In this document: positions 1-13,234 of the stretch, piece after piece | How the letters are laid out: every line of letters starts with the position of its first letter | Position numbering within the stretch: the stretch's first letter is position 1 | NCBI GenBank assembly: GCA_963854835.1 | Contig: OY978526.1 | Location: forward strand, 27,951,073-28,015,072 | DNA from: Megamerina dolium | Lineage: Eukaryota > Arthropoda > Insecta > Diptera > Megamerinidae | DNA: 64,000 nt | Direction of reading: 5' to 3' | Translations under genes and position numbers: made by a program | The notes under the pieces: model-generated | What the model saw: only the letters and a program-made list of their open reading frames with translations | What the model was told of the DNA's origin: nothing | Databases searched by the model: none

Positions 1-179
1 GAAACAAATAAATTATGCATATAAGGTAATGTACAAATACATATATCCATTAGTTATGGGTTAGTGCATGACTTTTCGATTAAGAAAATTTCATTCACTC
101 TAGCGTCTGGTGCTTAGTACAATAAAAATGCGAGGAGAAAATGTTCTTCACCAAAAGAATAATTTTTAATTGGATTAAA

Positions 180-1130
180 ATGAAATGGGTTCTCCCTCAT
201 TGGTCGTGATTGAGGGCGAGTGTGTTCGGAGAAAATGTTGGGACGAAATAATAAATGCGGATCGATCATATATTTTATTGCTATACGGGCAATTCCTGGA
301 CTGCTAAGGAGCTTCTGTTTTAGCTAATTTTTAAATGAAGGTGGTGGTGCATATGTTCAGAAGAAATGTGTGGTGCGAAATAATTAATAATTTTATGACT
401 ATAGTCGCAATTCTTGGGTAGTTATGGGGTTATTCGTTTGTTTTTAAGGTTAATTTTGTAGGGGAGCCCCCATAAGGGGTGGATATAGAAGGTACTTATG
501 TTTGGAGGAAGCGTTGAGGCGAAGTAATTAATAGGAGTTGGACATATATTTTACAGTTATAGTGGCAATTCCTAGGCTGTTATGGAGATAATGGTAAATT
601 TTCAGGTGTTCTCAGCGTAGTCACTAATAATGGATGAGGTAATGTGTGCAAAAAATTAATATGTAATAATAATGTAAAGGGTCGGTTATAATTCGCGTTC
701 ATTCTCAAGGCGCCCTGGGAGCTGAGAAACAGAGAGAGAGATAGATAGAGAGGAAGAGAGAGAGAGAAACATTTATAAAACGTCAATTTTATATGGGAGC
801 TGTCCTAAAGGGCCCAGATAGAGGGTAAATATTTTCAGGAGAAATATTGTGGTGAAATAATTGGAGTCAGTTATACACTTGATAGCCCTAGGTGCGATTC
901 CTGATGTTATTTGTCGTTTTTCAGACGTTTTGACATTCACTTTGTATGGGAGCCCCCCTTAAAGAATGGAAATAGGAATTACGTATTTAAAAAAAAAAAT
1001 GTTACGAAGAAAATATTAACATGTGTCGCTCATACATTTTAACCCAAGACATTTTAACATTTTAACAGGACAGATGACTGGACAGCTGTAAAGTTATTTG
1101 TTGATTTTCCTTTCATTTGAACTTTGAGCA
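180..1130 (+). repeat. Array of the dispersed ~165-bp repeat (diverged)
   Basis: Several imperfect units recur with shared blocks: GCAATTCCTGG-like (near 289, 408, 568, 893), GTAGGGGAGCCCCCATAAG or GTATGGGAGCC, GATAGAGGGTAAAT, and AATTAATAGGAG. Spacing is about 120-180 bp. The same blocks recur in the other ~165-bp arrays listed. A (GA)n tract (730-768) interrupts it. Confidence 0.7.
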
Positions 1131-3139
1131 CGATGCGGGCCCATTTACCACCAGCCCATCCCCAAAAATGTTTCGGTTAGTTCATTTAGTTACTCAACCT
1201 CACAAAATTTGACTAACCTCATATAAAAATCTATTTATAGGGTTCACGATATATCACTATCCCATAGCTAATACCTATATAAAGACACACATACACGTGT
1301 GCTGCTTATATGTAATATTTACAGTCACAGTTGCCAGAGTTACAATCAACAATCAAATGGCCGTATATGAGGAAATATATTACAAATGGATTTGTGTTTT
1401 TGTGTAAATAGGTGTGTGTGTGTGTGTGTGGGTATACGATCTTCTCACATGGAGCAATGGTGCAAATAGCAAATTTGCAAAAGATTTATTAGCAACAACA
1501 ATACCAACAACAACAACAACAACAATTATAATAATAGCGACACTAGCAACGAACAATAACAACAACAGCAACGATAAGAAATTACAATGAAATACAATAC
1601 AATTTATGCCATGGTAAACAAAACACAAAATAAAAAAAAAAAGCCAAATTATAGTAGTAAATATAGTGAACAACTAACCAACTAACCAACTGCACTTTTA
1701 TGGTTGGCCATCTTTGTGGTCTTCTATTTTTTGTATTTTTTTATTATTATTTGCTTTTGGCACAATATATACTACATAGTATAATATGTGCACCTCGTAG
1801 TATGGTTTAAGCATAATTTCTGTTTGAATATGAGAAACAATTGATTTTGTTGTAGTTTCTTTACATATATAATTCGTATATACCTTAATACCATATATTT
1901 AGGTTGACACATTAACACTTTGGTAATTGTCGCAGGTATTCAGTTGAAATTCATTTGAATTGGCGTTTGCCTTTTGGCAAGATGATTTCGCGTGCCATAC
2001 TCTTTCAACTCGGTTATCTATAATATAAATTTTCTCCACCACATATTGGGAAGGCGTATCGTAAAAAAGTAAAAGACAATAGCATTAGCAATAGGTTCGT
2101 TTTTTCTGTATTCGATCTGTTCAACAAAATGTATTAAATTGTTCGGAAATAATTTATACCAAAATAAAGCTCTTCTATAAAAATGATATTCTGCGAATTT
2201 TTAACAGGTCTAATTAGTATAAATTATAGTATAATTTCACAAAAAAAAGCAATGTTATTTACAAAGAGTCATTGTTAAAAATATTGCATTATCTTCACCA
2301 CATTTACCATTGCTCATTTGAATGTGTAGTAAGAGCAACAGGTATTAATAGCAGCAGCAGCTGAGTATTTAAAATATCATGATGATTTAGCAGTTTTTTA
2401 TTTATTATTTATTTATTCATTTTTTATTTTCGTATTTGTTATGATCTTATTATTGGAGTTGACAAAATTCATCGTTCAAATGGATAAAGTGAAACGATGT
2501 AGAAAGGACATTTTTAATATTTGGTATTTTATTATTTCGAAAAACAAAAAAATATTAAGACCACTTTTTTTCACGATTTCTGGCAATAATTGGACGACAA
2601 AAACTACTTTCACCTCTGATGCAATATATAGTGTACATATGTACTACTCGTAGTATATTTTATTTAACAGCATAAGAGAATGTCTATTGTAATTTGCAGT
2701 ACCATAAGTAACTGGTATTCGGGCGAGTAAACAAAACGGGCACAAATACTGATGAATGCATTGATATAAAATAAATTTGTTTCTCTATTGCGGAGGTCAA
2801 ATTTATTGGTCAACAGGCACAATTGAATGGGTGGGTAGGCCAGCGCTTTAAATACTGAAAAATAAAATCAAATTATTACAAGTTTTGATCATTTTGTTGA
2901 TCATTGATAGTGTGAATGGTAAATAAAGTGAATTAGTGGTTAAGGTGTTGATACATTGAGAATTGTATTTACTTCGTAGGCTCTATCACCTACGTAGAAA
3001 AGTAGTACTGCTGGCATTTCTTAGAAAGCACGTCGATATTTGTGGCTTTTAGGTTACCAAAATAAAATTGTTTCTCCCTCAAAAAAGTTCATGTCGATTT
3101 TTATGTTTTTTAGGTTATTTTCGGTTACCAATTTTGAGT
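1131..3139. other. Non-coding, A+T-rich; no gene seen
   Basis: Holds a (GT)n tract at 1412-1431 and (AAC)n stretches near 1503-1575. The 97- and 70-residue frames here are low complexity or A+T-driven and match nothing I know. Confidence 0.7.
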
Positions 3140-3540
3140 CGTTTTAGGTTAATTTTTTATAGGAGCCCTCTAACGGATGTATGGGCCAATATAATAAATG
3201 TTGATCGGTCATACATGATATTGCTTTAAGGGCAATTTCTGGGCTGCTGTGGGGCTATTCTTCTATTTTAGGTAAATTTTGTAGGGGAAGCCCCTTAAAG
3301 AGTGGAGATAGGTGGTAATTATTGCTCATATATTTGATGACCATAGTCGCAACTGGTGCATAGTTATTGGTTTGTTTTTGAGGTTAATTTTGTAGAGGAG
3401 TCAAAGGGCTGTAGTATGCTGAAATATTATAGAGGAGAAAAGACTGACATTGGCCACATTTAATAGAACTGCTGGCACTTTTTTGAGAGCATGTCGATAT
3501 TTATGTTCTCTTTGGTTATTTTAGGTTATCAAAATAATAA
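3140..3540 (+). repeat. Short array of the ~165-bp repeat
   Basis: About two units are visible: ATAGGAGCCCTCTAACGGAT, GGGCAATTTCTGGGCTGCTG, GTAGGGGAAGCCCCTTAAAG, GATAGGTGGTAA and GTCGCAACTGGTGCATAG repeat the blocks seen at 180-1130. Confidence 0.65.
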
Positions 3541-4249
3541 TTGCATTTCTCTACTTTTTTTTTTGCCAAACAGAGTTGCCAGACATATAAAGTGCACATC
3601 ATAAAATTTTACTTTTAAATCACATTTGGCATTCAAATCATCATACATATACAGACGAAATACGACAAAGGGTTGCTTTAAGCAATATATATTTTTTTCA
3701 ATCATAATTTTTTTAAGAAGTAATTTAAGTTCTGCTAAAAGAAATTAACATGACTGTAGCTAAACTCTGGTTATCCATACATATTTTCAAACTGTTATGA
3801 AAACCTTTTGGGAAAATAAAGTTATGCTTCTGTCACCTTTTGTTTTGTGTAGTCATGGTTTATGTTTGAAAGCTCACTGGGCTATACAATAATTGCATAT
3901 TTTCAAAATCACCATATATTTTACATGTAAGTTAGTCCTTCTTCCGACTTGCTTGTTTCACAAAATTCAGAGGCTAAATGAGTACCGAAAATTTTACCGA
4001 AAATGATAAATTAGATATAAATTTAAGAAGCATGTACAAAATATATATATTAATCATTTATTTTAATGAAATATTTATGCATTTTTTTCACTTTTATGAT
4101 TATGTTATGTTTGAAAGTGAACACCGTAAATTTAATTGATTGACTCAATACTAAGAATTTTGATTTTGCTTGAAATTCAAAAAAAATAAAGTGAATGCTT
4201 TGTTTCTTCGAATCCATTTTCTCTTGCTCCAAGTAAGTTAAACTTATGT

Positions 4250-4689
4250 GGTTGGCTGGATAGATCCCAAACTTTTAGGTTGAGTCGGCTGTCCACTCGC
4301 GCGTGCTTACTTAGGTCAAATGAGGCTCATTGTGATGTCGCAGGTGTGCTACCCCATTTCTCTCAGGAACCAACCCAAACTTCGGGTAAAGCGTAGAATA
4401 TTGCCCTGCTTATAGTAAGCCAGATCGGTGAGGTTACAAATAAAGTGATTGCCACCAGATGGGTCATTCTGCGGTGATCCAGTGCCGGACACTCACACAG
4501 GAGGTGAGTTTTGATCTCTGGTTCTTCCTCGTCGCCGCAGCTCCGACAGTAAGGTGGATCTCTCTCAATACATAAAAGTTTCAAAATTTCACCGTTAGTT
4601 TGAAAGATATGTTGAAACGTTGGAACGGGACAAACCAAAATTTTTTTTCTTAACCCTTTTAGAACCGCCAAAATGGTATTTTTTGTCAT
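4250..4689 (-). mobile_element. LINE (non-LTR retrotransposon) 3'-end fragment
   Basis: A minus-strand frame of 108 residues contains DPPYCRSCGDEEEPE then HLLCECPAL. This is the C-x2-C-x10-H-x4-C zinc-finger-like motif that follows the reverse transcriptase or RNase H region in jockey/R1-like LINE ORF2 proteins. The frame ends soon after, with the non-coding tail running to about 4250. No reverse transcriptase core is present upstream, so this is a 5'-truncated copy, the usual outcome of incomplete target-primed reverse transcription. The exact clade is not determined. Confidence 0.65.
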
Positions 4690-5133
4690 AAAACAGTTGT
4701 TGATTCTTCGACTTTTGAAGATGATAGCTCCCTGAAAAGCAATTAGAGCACGAACTCTTCAAAAATTAAATTCAGTTCCTCTGTTTTTACAGAGGGCACG
4801 TAAAACAAATAATTATGTGACATTTTATCTGTCCTAAGTTATGTTACGTTAAGTTTCTTTAATTGAGCCTCAACGCTTTCAATGTAAAATGGCTTCCTCT
4901 CTCTCTCTCTACTTATATTTGCGGATTTGAGCTGATTTTGTTCTCAGTTCATTTATAGTTAATGTTTACAGCATCAATGAATATTCAACGATATTTTAAG
5001 TGAAAATAATGTAATTAAAAATTAATCTATAAAATTTGCTATTATTAATGATTATTGATTTCATACATATTGATCCTGTTAGTCTTCATCAGTAAGCATT
5101 TTTAACTATTCCATGAATACCCCTTATATTGTA

Positions 5134-6438
5134 AAGGGTTATCCATTTTGCGGTTTCAAAAGTAAATGTAAATAAAACACATATAAAATATTTTTCATCA
5201 TGATATTTCTTTTTTATTATAAAGTTTGAACGTTGACATTATGTGTGAAATACTACATCATTTAAATGACCACCACGCGAATAGTTGCAAGCATCGATTC
5301 TTTTGAGGTAATTTTCGACCACTTTTTGACACATATTGGGCGGTATCTCAGCCATAACATGACGAATGTTGGTTTTTAGGTGCTCAAGAGTTAAAGGTTT
5401 ATCTGCATAAACACGGTCTTTCGCGTAGCCCCACAAAAAAAAGTCAAGCGGTGTCAAATCGCATGATCTTGGTGGCCACTTGATATCGCCACGACGAGAA
5501 ATTACGCGGCCAGAAAATTTCTCTTGCAATAAAGCCATATTCGCTCGAGTTGTGTGGCATGTGGCACCGTCTTGTTGAAACCACATATTCTCTAAGTCGT
5601 ATTCTTCAATAGCAGGCAAAAAAAAGTCGGTTATCATATGACCATAACGCTCCGAATTGACGGTGACAGTCGTTCCATCGTCGTTTTTGAAGAAGTAAGG
5701 TCCAATCACACATCCGGACCAAAGAGCGCACCAAGCAGTGACTTTTTGTGGATGTAGTGGCCTCTCTTCAATTACTTGAGGATTCTCAGAACCCCAAATA
5801 CGACAATTTTGTTTGTTAACATACCCACCGAGTAAGAAGTGTGCTTCGTCGCTGAAGAAAATTTTGTTCGAAAAATCGCCGTCCACCGCCTGTTGTTCAA
5901 GCACCCATTCGACGTATCTACGACGTTGTGAATGGTCAGCTGGCTTCAGTTGTTGTGTGAGCTGGATTTTATATGGATGTAGGTGTAGATCCAAATGCAA
6001 AATACGCCATAATGTGTCGTAAGACAGTCCTAATTCCTGAGAACGACGAGGAATCGACACATTCGGGTCTTCGGCAACACTTTCACTTACAGCAGCGATA
6101 TTTTCGGTGGTACGAGCGAAACGATGATGCACAGGCCTTACGATATCTGCAACCGATCCAGTCTCTTCATATTACTTCACAATTTTGCCAATTGCTTGCG
6201 TAGTTGGACGATGATGTAAACCATAATCTCCTCTTAAAGCACGATATGTGGCTGTGGCAGAATCACCATTTTTGTAGTAGGTTTTTACAATTTTAGTGCG
6301 TTGTGCGATAGTTAAGCGATCCATTTTCGCAAATGTAAGACTTTGAGCTAAAAAAGAAAGAAATTGTTTTAACAACTCAGTTTGACAGATGTCGAATTCT
6401 AGCCCTATACTTTTGAAACCGCGAAATGGATAACCCTT
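5134..6438 (-). mobile_element. DD41D (rosa-type) mariner element, nearly complete
   Basis: The element is 1305 bp, flanked by TA on both sides (5132-5133 and 6439-6440). Terminal inverted repeats starting AAGGGTTATCCATTT run 30 bp (5134-5163 against 6409-6438) with one mismatch. One transposase gene fills the interior on the minus strand. The element appears young: termini and reading frame are preserved apart from a single stop codon. It is a cut-and-paste DNA transposon of the Tc1/mariner superfamily, and the copy should be non-autonomous unless the stop is read through. Confidence 0.92.
5239..6324 (-). pseudogene. Mariner DD41D transposase with one premature stop
   Basis: The start chosen is the ATG at 6322-6324 (MDRLTIAQRTKIVKTYY), giving 362 codons including the final stop, a normal length for the family. 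An N-terminal helix-turn-helix region is followed by a catalytic domain. The first Asp is in FFSDEAHF, the second in WFQQDGATCH, the third in the last D of CDLTPLDFFLWG. I count 41 residues between the second and third, which defines DD41D. The frame is continuous through the whole gene except for a TAA at 6172-6174, between IGKIVK and YEETGSV; relatives usually have a lysine or similar residue there. The protein would cut and join transposon ends in the nucleus. All three catalytic aspartates are intact. Confidence 0.92.
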
Positions 6439-6439
6439 T

Positions 6440-8680
6440 ATATACTAAACAATTAGAGATTAAAAAAATATGGATGGCTTAAAATGTTTATTTGACTTGT
6501 ATGCATATTGCAATCAGGTGAAAAATTGAAGTTTTAATTGTTGCCTTTGTAATCGGATTATCTAAATTCACACCTTATTTCTGTGTAAACATGCATAACA
6601 TACATATGTACCTATGGATGTATGTAAATTGGCATTTTGCTTGATAAATGAATTTCATTAGGTGGAATTTAAAAAAAAAAACAAATTAAAATTAGCTCAT
6701 ATATTCGAAAAAAATTATTTAGTAATGATAAATAAGATATTTGGCCGTATTAACAAATTGGGAAAATACCAAAAATATGAATCACGTTACATATCACATA
6801 TCAATCGATCGATGACGTCTTTTAAAGTCAAGGGTTATACTTGTACTCGTATCTATGGATATATCTCGGTATGAATATACCGAGTTTTACTATGAATTTA
6901 ATGCTAATAGTATTGTTATTGTGCGAGTTAATAGTTTAGTATTAAATTTATCATTATTTCCTCATACGATTTTCGTACGTAGATACGTACCTATCGTATG
7001 TAGTAGTACGTAATAATATTATAAATAAGTAGACTGTTGTCAACGTCAAATCCGTATAATCAAGCAGCCTCAGCATCAACTACGTACAATGACAGTGAAT
7101 AAATATTTTTATTGAACATTAACACATTTTAGTGTAAGAGCAAAATGTGTCAAGTTCATTTACGTACATACATAAACATACGTACATATGTTCATAGTAC
7201 ATGAACACATACTGTGATAGAGCGATAGAGACAGACTTGAAGTGCATAAGTGTTGGCAATAAAAAGGGATGTTTACACGTTGTTTTATAATTTTTTCTTT
7301 CATAAAAAAATTAACAAATTGATGTGTAATACTTGTAATAAAAATAATAAAATTAAAAATTATTTGACATGATGTACGAGTCTTTCAAATGAATTGTAAA
7401 TGTTTTATGACCATTCATATGTATAAACAATTTAGTTATATTCTCGAATATATAATATATTCATGCATGAATTATGATTGCACCCACTTACTAATTTAAT
7501 ATTGTATATAAGTATGTATATAATCGTACAATGTAAATTGCTTCAACCGCAATAATGACAGCAACAACATCTTCATCGCTAATTGCAATTATAGTTTTTC
7601 AGTATCAGAGAATATTTTGAGATATTAATATAATATCCAATATATAAATATGAGATTTAAATAATATTTAGATTGTTATAAAAACCGATTAAAAATTAAT
7701 TAAGTGTCAAAATAAAAATATGTACATAAAATATTTTTTTCTTTCCATAAATACATACATTTATTATGGAAATAAATGTGTTAATACTATTAATTATTAT
7801 TGACATATTTCCGTTTAGAATTAATGTGTTATTTATTTATTTATTTTCCCTTACTTTTTTGTAGTGCCAGCGAGAGGAAATTTTATATCATACAAATTAC
7901 ACTAATCTACAAAAATTAGTTTTTGATTTGACTTGTGAATGATTTGTTTGCTTTTGTACTCCAATTTCGTCCTTTTGAAAACCCAATTAACCTTGTTCAA
8001 ACCAAATTAACATTTTTCAATCTAATTTAACTTTTTTTCAAATCAAATTCAATTTTTTTCGAATCATATGCCAGCATTTAAAAATCATAAATATTTTTTT
8101 TCACGAATTAAATTCATCCTTTCCTGTTTCCACCTTTCAGTAGGGCTGCTTAAACTTAGCAAATAATATTAATCATAGGCAAGTTGCAATTTCCACTTTC
8201 CAGTGAAACTTCAGATGCTTGACCAATGATATTATTCTTAAAGGATTTTGGTTTTAATGATCATCTTTGGAGAAATATAGCAAGAATCAGAGTCAATATC
8301 ACTGTGCGAATAGTTGTTTAGATGGTTCAAGCACGGAAAGGTTTTTTTAAGTGGTGCAACATGCATTCAGGGTATAGTGTCACATGAGACAGTAACACCC
8401 TGCACTATAACGATAATATTTGTGTAACGTTCTGTAACATTCTGACTGTTTGGCTTCTTTTCGACAGTGTTCGATTCGACAAAACATGTAAAGTTCCCGA
8501 ATCCTCTTCGTATTCACTAATAGTGAACTCCATTGAGGAAGGTTCTTTGCAAAAATGAAATTATCCCCGTAAGCTATGAATGTTCAAATATGTATCCTTC
8601 GAATAATCATAATTCAGTGCAATTAAGGCTTCAGTTGAAATTGCTTCCACTTCTAATTGTGATAACTATTTCATGAAAAT
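6440..8680. other. Non-coding spacer
   Basis: A+T-rich with scattered short palindromes: the one at 6963-7000, and CTCGGTAT-GAAT-ATACCGAG at 6865-6884. No domain-like frame. Confidence 0.7.
6963..7000. other. Nested inverted repeat
   Basis: CATACGAT (6963-6970) pairs with ATCGTATG (6993-7000), and between them GTACGTA-GA-TACGTAC is a second palindrome. A 38-base near-cruciform results. Function unknown. Confidence 0.55.
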
Positions 8681-8685
8681 ATATA

Positions 8686-9568
8686 CAGGGCTAGGCAATT
8701 GAAGTGTTACCTATTCAAGCGATCATATCTTCTTTGTGTGAATTTATTTTTTATTGATTCAAATGACAAAAATTGTGGAAATAATCAAAATTTCAAAATC
8801 CATTCAAGCTCTAGCTCGATGTGGCCACCTTTTGCCTTGACTATGTCCTTTAAACGATTAAAAAATGAGTTGCATGCTTCATGAATGTGATCTTCCGGTA
8901 TTTTGGCCTATTCCCGAACAATGGCTTTCTTCAGCACATCAATACTGGCATATTTTTTAGTGCTCACCTCACTCTCCAAAATGGCCTAGATGGAAGTAGT
9001 CTCAAATTTTCGGAAGTGCGTTCAGTTAAGTAAACACAAGCATTTTGGGAGTTTATGAACTGCTCAATAGGTAAATTTTCTCATCAGAGAACATAATGTT
9101 TGGAAATTTGCCAAGTTCGTGCAAGCGTAACAACTCCTTTGCTCTTTCGAATCTAACTTTTTGTTGCTTTGGTGTAAGATCGGAACTTGTAAGGCTTTAC
9201 CTTGAGCTCATTTTGAAATATGCGTCGGATGCTTCGCTGGAATATTTCAGGTGATGTTGCTGTTTTTTTTTCGTCCACCACCATAACGGTATACGGTACG
9301 ATACACAAACATTTTATTCACTTTGAGGTGTTTGAGCTTACGAACAATAGCTGGTTGTGATTTTTCAGCCAATCACGCAATCACACTATTACGTTTGAAT
9401 TTCATTTCGAATAAATTTTGTTCTATAAAACTTAGACTCAAATGCTTGTGGTAGTTTGTAAACAATATAGCTGCTACTGGTATGAATTTCACATAGTTGG
9501 CAATATTGGTTTGACAGATATGTGACAGATATGTGTGTAATTGGTAACACTTCAATCGCCTAACCCTG
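8686..9568 (-). mobile_element. Internally deleted Tc1-like element
   Basis: The element is 883 bp between TA dinucleotides (8684-8685 and 9569-9570). The ends start CAGGGYTAGGCRATTGAAGT, and the inverted repeats match over about 26 bp (8686-8711 and 9543-9568) with two differences. The interior holds minus-strand transposase remnants from both ends of the gene but not its middle, so the copy is a deletion derivative of a ~1.3-kb autonomous element. Confidence 0.88.
8785..9405 (-). pseudogene. Decayed Tc1-like transposase (5' and 3' parts only)
   Basis: The reading begins MKFKRNSVIA at 9405, then a stop, then LAEKSQPAIVRKLKHLKVNK, typical of the first DNA-binding helix-turn-helix of Tc1-like transposases. 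Further pieces read ELKVKPYK, LTPKQQKVRFERAKELLRL and IMFSDEK, the last carrying the first catalytic aspartate. The central catalytic segment with the second Asp and the third acidic residue is deleted. Sequence resumes near VSTKKYASIDVLKKAIVRE and ends with KAKGGHIELE. Stops and frameshifts are present, so no function is expected. Confidence 0.85.
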
Positions 9569-9570
9569 TA

Positions 9571-12500
9571 TATGTAATTATGAACAATTGCCATTTGGTT
9601 CTTTACATTGTAAAGATCGTATATTGCAAATAAATTGATATATATTTTTTTTACAAATTAAAAATGGGTTTAAGGTACAACTTAAACGTGTAAGCTTGGC
9701 TCTTAATTTCGTTTAGGTGGAATCAAACTCAATATTTTTCACCACATTCGTATTAAATCATGTTGACTAGTGTTATTGAATTATTCGTTTATCGGTATAT
9801 TTTGTATATTAAGTGTACTCAATTATCGATAATAAATTGTGCGCACTTGCTATCAAGTATTGTAGATTTTTATAAATTATTCTAATTACCAAAGGTATAC
9901 TATATACATACGTGTATCTAAATATATATATTATATAGTTTTATATTAATTTATATGCTAATTAATTGTTTATTACTTATTTAGTTAGTCACTTTGTTTA
10001 GTCACTTTGTTGTAACAACATTTTTGTGAAAATATTTAATACTTGGTATTAAGTACTAATTAATTATTAATTATACTAGCACAATTGCGCTATATTGCGA
10101 TCATATGCCACAATTACTGATCAATTTCAACTAAAACAAGTCTCATATGTATTTTATTTAAGTCGGACATTGCAGAGGGACGTAATGTACGTACATCGTC
10201 CAAATAAATATTTGTAGAACATGAAATTAAGGCAATATTAAAATTCACAATGTGTACAGGTGACAAGTTTGCTATTACAAAATTGAAATAATCGAAAAGA
10301 GAAGAAAAAAAAAGTCAATCAACACTTTTTTGTTTTGGTCACAAATTATTGCAACACATAACGTTGCGGTAACAGCGTTCAATGACCAATTTTACACAAA
10401 TTACAAAAACTCTTTATGCATCAAAGACACAATAATAACAGTAACACCCACACAACCCACACAATATGTCGAACTTCAAGAAGTTATAGTAAAAAATATA
10501 ATTTTCAGTTTGTATGTAAATGATATTTAAATTTCAATGTCACGCTTGCGCAAAGTGACAACGACGACGACGACGACAACGACGACGATGATGATGATAA
10601 TTATTACAATGTGTGTACTCATTGATTTGGTGCCTATACCTTTTGGTGGAAAACCATCACATTGGTAGGCTTACCAATGCATACCATTTAATGCATGAAA
10701 TTAATGCATAAACGCATGCTTACTGTTGTTTTTTTGTTTTTTCTGGTATCAATAAATGACTAGTCGAAATTATAAAAATGTATTAATTAAAAAAAAAAAA
10801 AAAATTATAATACTACAGCATAAATAAATAAATAATATATAGAAATGACTTTGAAATATTTAAGCACATTTTTATGCAATCAAATGTATGCATGTTCGTG
10901 CCCTAAGAGCGGTGTACTATGTAGTACACTACTCTACTACACGAGTATGGTCATTGTAACGTTGGGACAATGCAACCTAAAAAAATTTATTGTACAAATT
11001 AGATTTGTTAACATACTACTATGTATATTGACGGTTAAATGGTTAAAGGTTATTACGATTATGACTCTAATGCTTAAGCATTGTTAACTTGTTTCTATTA
11101 CGTTATAAAGTTTGTGGAATTCATGGATCGTCGTGTTGCTTCTTTGACTTCTTCGCCATGATATGAACATAGACATTACATTTATTTGTCATTAATTATA
11201 GATATCTTTGCTTCAGTTTACTTGTCGATAATTGAGTGTGTTGCTTTTGATGACGATGACTACTACGACGACGACGACAACGACGACCTTGACCGCATAG
11301 ACGTTATGATTTTGTTTAAGTACATTAATTCTGTTGTTGTTGTTGTTGTTGTACAATGGTCAATTAATTATAAGATTATGTACAATTAAATAGAGAAATA
11401 GAAAACCATTTTACATAATGTAGGGTGATTTTTGTTGAGTGCTATAATTTTCGAAAGATGTTCGAAAGCCTGTCAAAGTCAGATGACAGCTGTCAAAATT
11501 GGATTTTTATTTATAATTTGGTATATTATCATCGAAGTACCTACTTTCTTCTCAATAATACTATGAAATTATTGGAATATGCTTTGAGAAACAGTTCTTG
11601 AAACTCATTTTGAGTTTGAAAACAACAAAACAGATTAAATGTGATTCATACGAGTTTTGATTAAGTAATATGGAAAATATCGTTTCATACGAAATGAGAC
11701 AGAGAACAGAATGGCACTACAGTCCATTTGTTTTAATAGAATTAATTATTTTATATTTTTATTTTAAGTTTTTTGCTTTCTTAAAATAATACCCTATCAG
11801 TGTTAAGTAGTTAGTTGGTTTTTATGTATATTTGGCACAAAATTTAATGGATATTGGATTTTTTTTTTTTTATTTGTTCTTACTTATTGTTATGATCATA
11901 GTACATGAAATTGTTTGTAATTATTATTCAAATAATGGTTCAATGACACACCACTTATTAACTGGGGTACTTTGAAGCAAATTTCACAAGTTTAATGAAC
12001 TTGATGACTTTTAAGCTACTAATAATCTTAAGCATAATAAATATGTGAATATGAATATGTATGTTTAATTAATTTCTAAATAATATGAATTTTTCAGTAT
12101 TATTGTCTTAAACTTGGCTTATTATTAACAAGTAGATTATGATTACACAGTCCTCACCAAAAAAATTGGGTTGTTCGATGAATCAGAGTACTTATGTACT
12201 CTAGATTTCGGGTCCTTAAATTCGAATTCGGGATCGAATTACTGCCATCACCCTATGTTTTCTTTTTAAGTTAAATACATAATTTTTCGTTTCCATTTTT
12301 GAAACATTTTTGGGGTTAAAAAAACCTAAGGTCGATGATTGAAATTCGAGTATGTATTCGTACTTAGCGAGTATTCATATTAGCCGAGTACTCTTGTAAT
12401 TCAGTATCATACTTTTCTGTTGTTTTATTTTTTTTAGAAAAAAAAGTAGAATGTCCAAGGAACTAAAGTAGAATGCATTTTGTGTCGATAAATACGAATT

Positions 12501-13139
12501 CGTGATCTAATTTCTTCTTGGTCGTCGCCTTCGCCTTTTTTAACCACAGAAATTATTGTTTTGAGATTATTTTGGCAGATGGGTGAAGTTGGGAAGTAAG
12601 AATGTATCGGAAAAATTATGTGGAGTCCATATTAAAGAGTCCTGATTAAACAATTTACCCCTCTAGGGGTAACTACTGGGAATGGTGGTAGGGAATTTTG
12701 TAAAAACATCAATTTTTGGTGTAACCTCTTTAATTTTGTGATGGAAATAGTAATTAGAAGCGGCTTTGTATTTCAACCCTTTAGAGGCGAGATATAGTGA
12801 GAAATAATTTTTGTCTACTTTTGAGGGTAGTGCGCCAGTTCTAAAACATCATCAATCGGAATAAACTTTATATTTTGCAAAATTATTTTCATAAAATCGA
12901 TTGATTATGGCGTAGCGAAAATAGAAATTATGTAAAAAAAAAAATTATCTAATACATTGGGTGGCATAAAAACACAAAGGGCTATTTTTCTCAGCGAAAC
13001 ATCAAGTTGGGTTAATTTCGTAACATCCAACATAATATTTCAGTTCAATCGAAATCCATTTGTGAGTTAATTTGTGAGTTAAAATCTCGAAAAATATGTT
13101 TCTATGAACACGTTCAAATAAAAAAAATTTTTTTTTGGC
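9571..13139. other. Non-coding spacer
   Basis: Contains the ACG/ATG microsatellite, an 18-bp palindrome GTGTACTATGTAGTACAC-type at 10912-10929, and TGACAGCTGTCA near 11485. Near 12650-12820 a few words (CTCTAGGGGTAACTACTGGG) resemble the ~165-bp repeat. Frames are short and compositionally biased. Confidence 0.65.
10557..10602. repeat. (ACG)n(ATG)n microsatellite
   Basis: GACGAC triplets merging into GATGATGATGAT. Confidence 0.92.
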
Positions 13140-13234
13140 AATAAATGGTCTCAAATAATAGAGAAATATAAGGTAAATCCATTATTTTTGCATTAAATTG
13201 AAAGTTTAATTCAGCATAGTTAAAATGATCCGAT

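Noticed and set aside
11405..11510. TAGGGTGATTTTTGTTGAG start with a TGACAGCTGTCA palindrome, resembling a transposon end
   Set aside because: The only candidate partner (ATCACCCTA near 12248) matches for about nine bases; no transposase remnant lies between them.
12640..12830. Possible additional ~165-bp repeat unit
   Set aside because: Only two short words match; not enough for a separate array.
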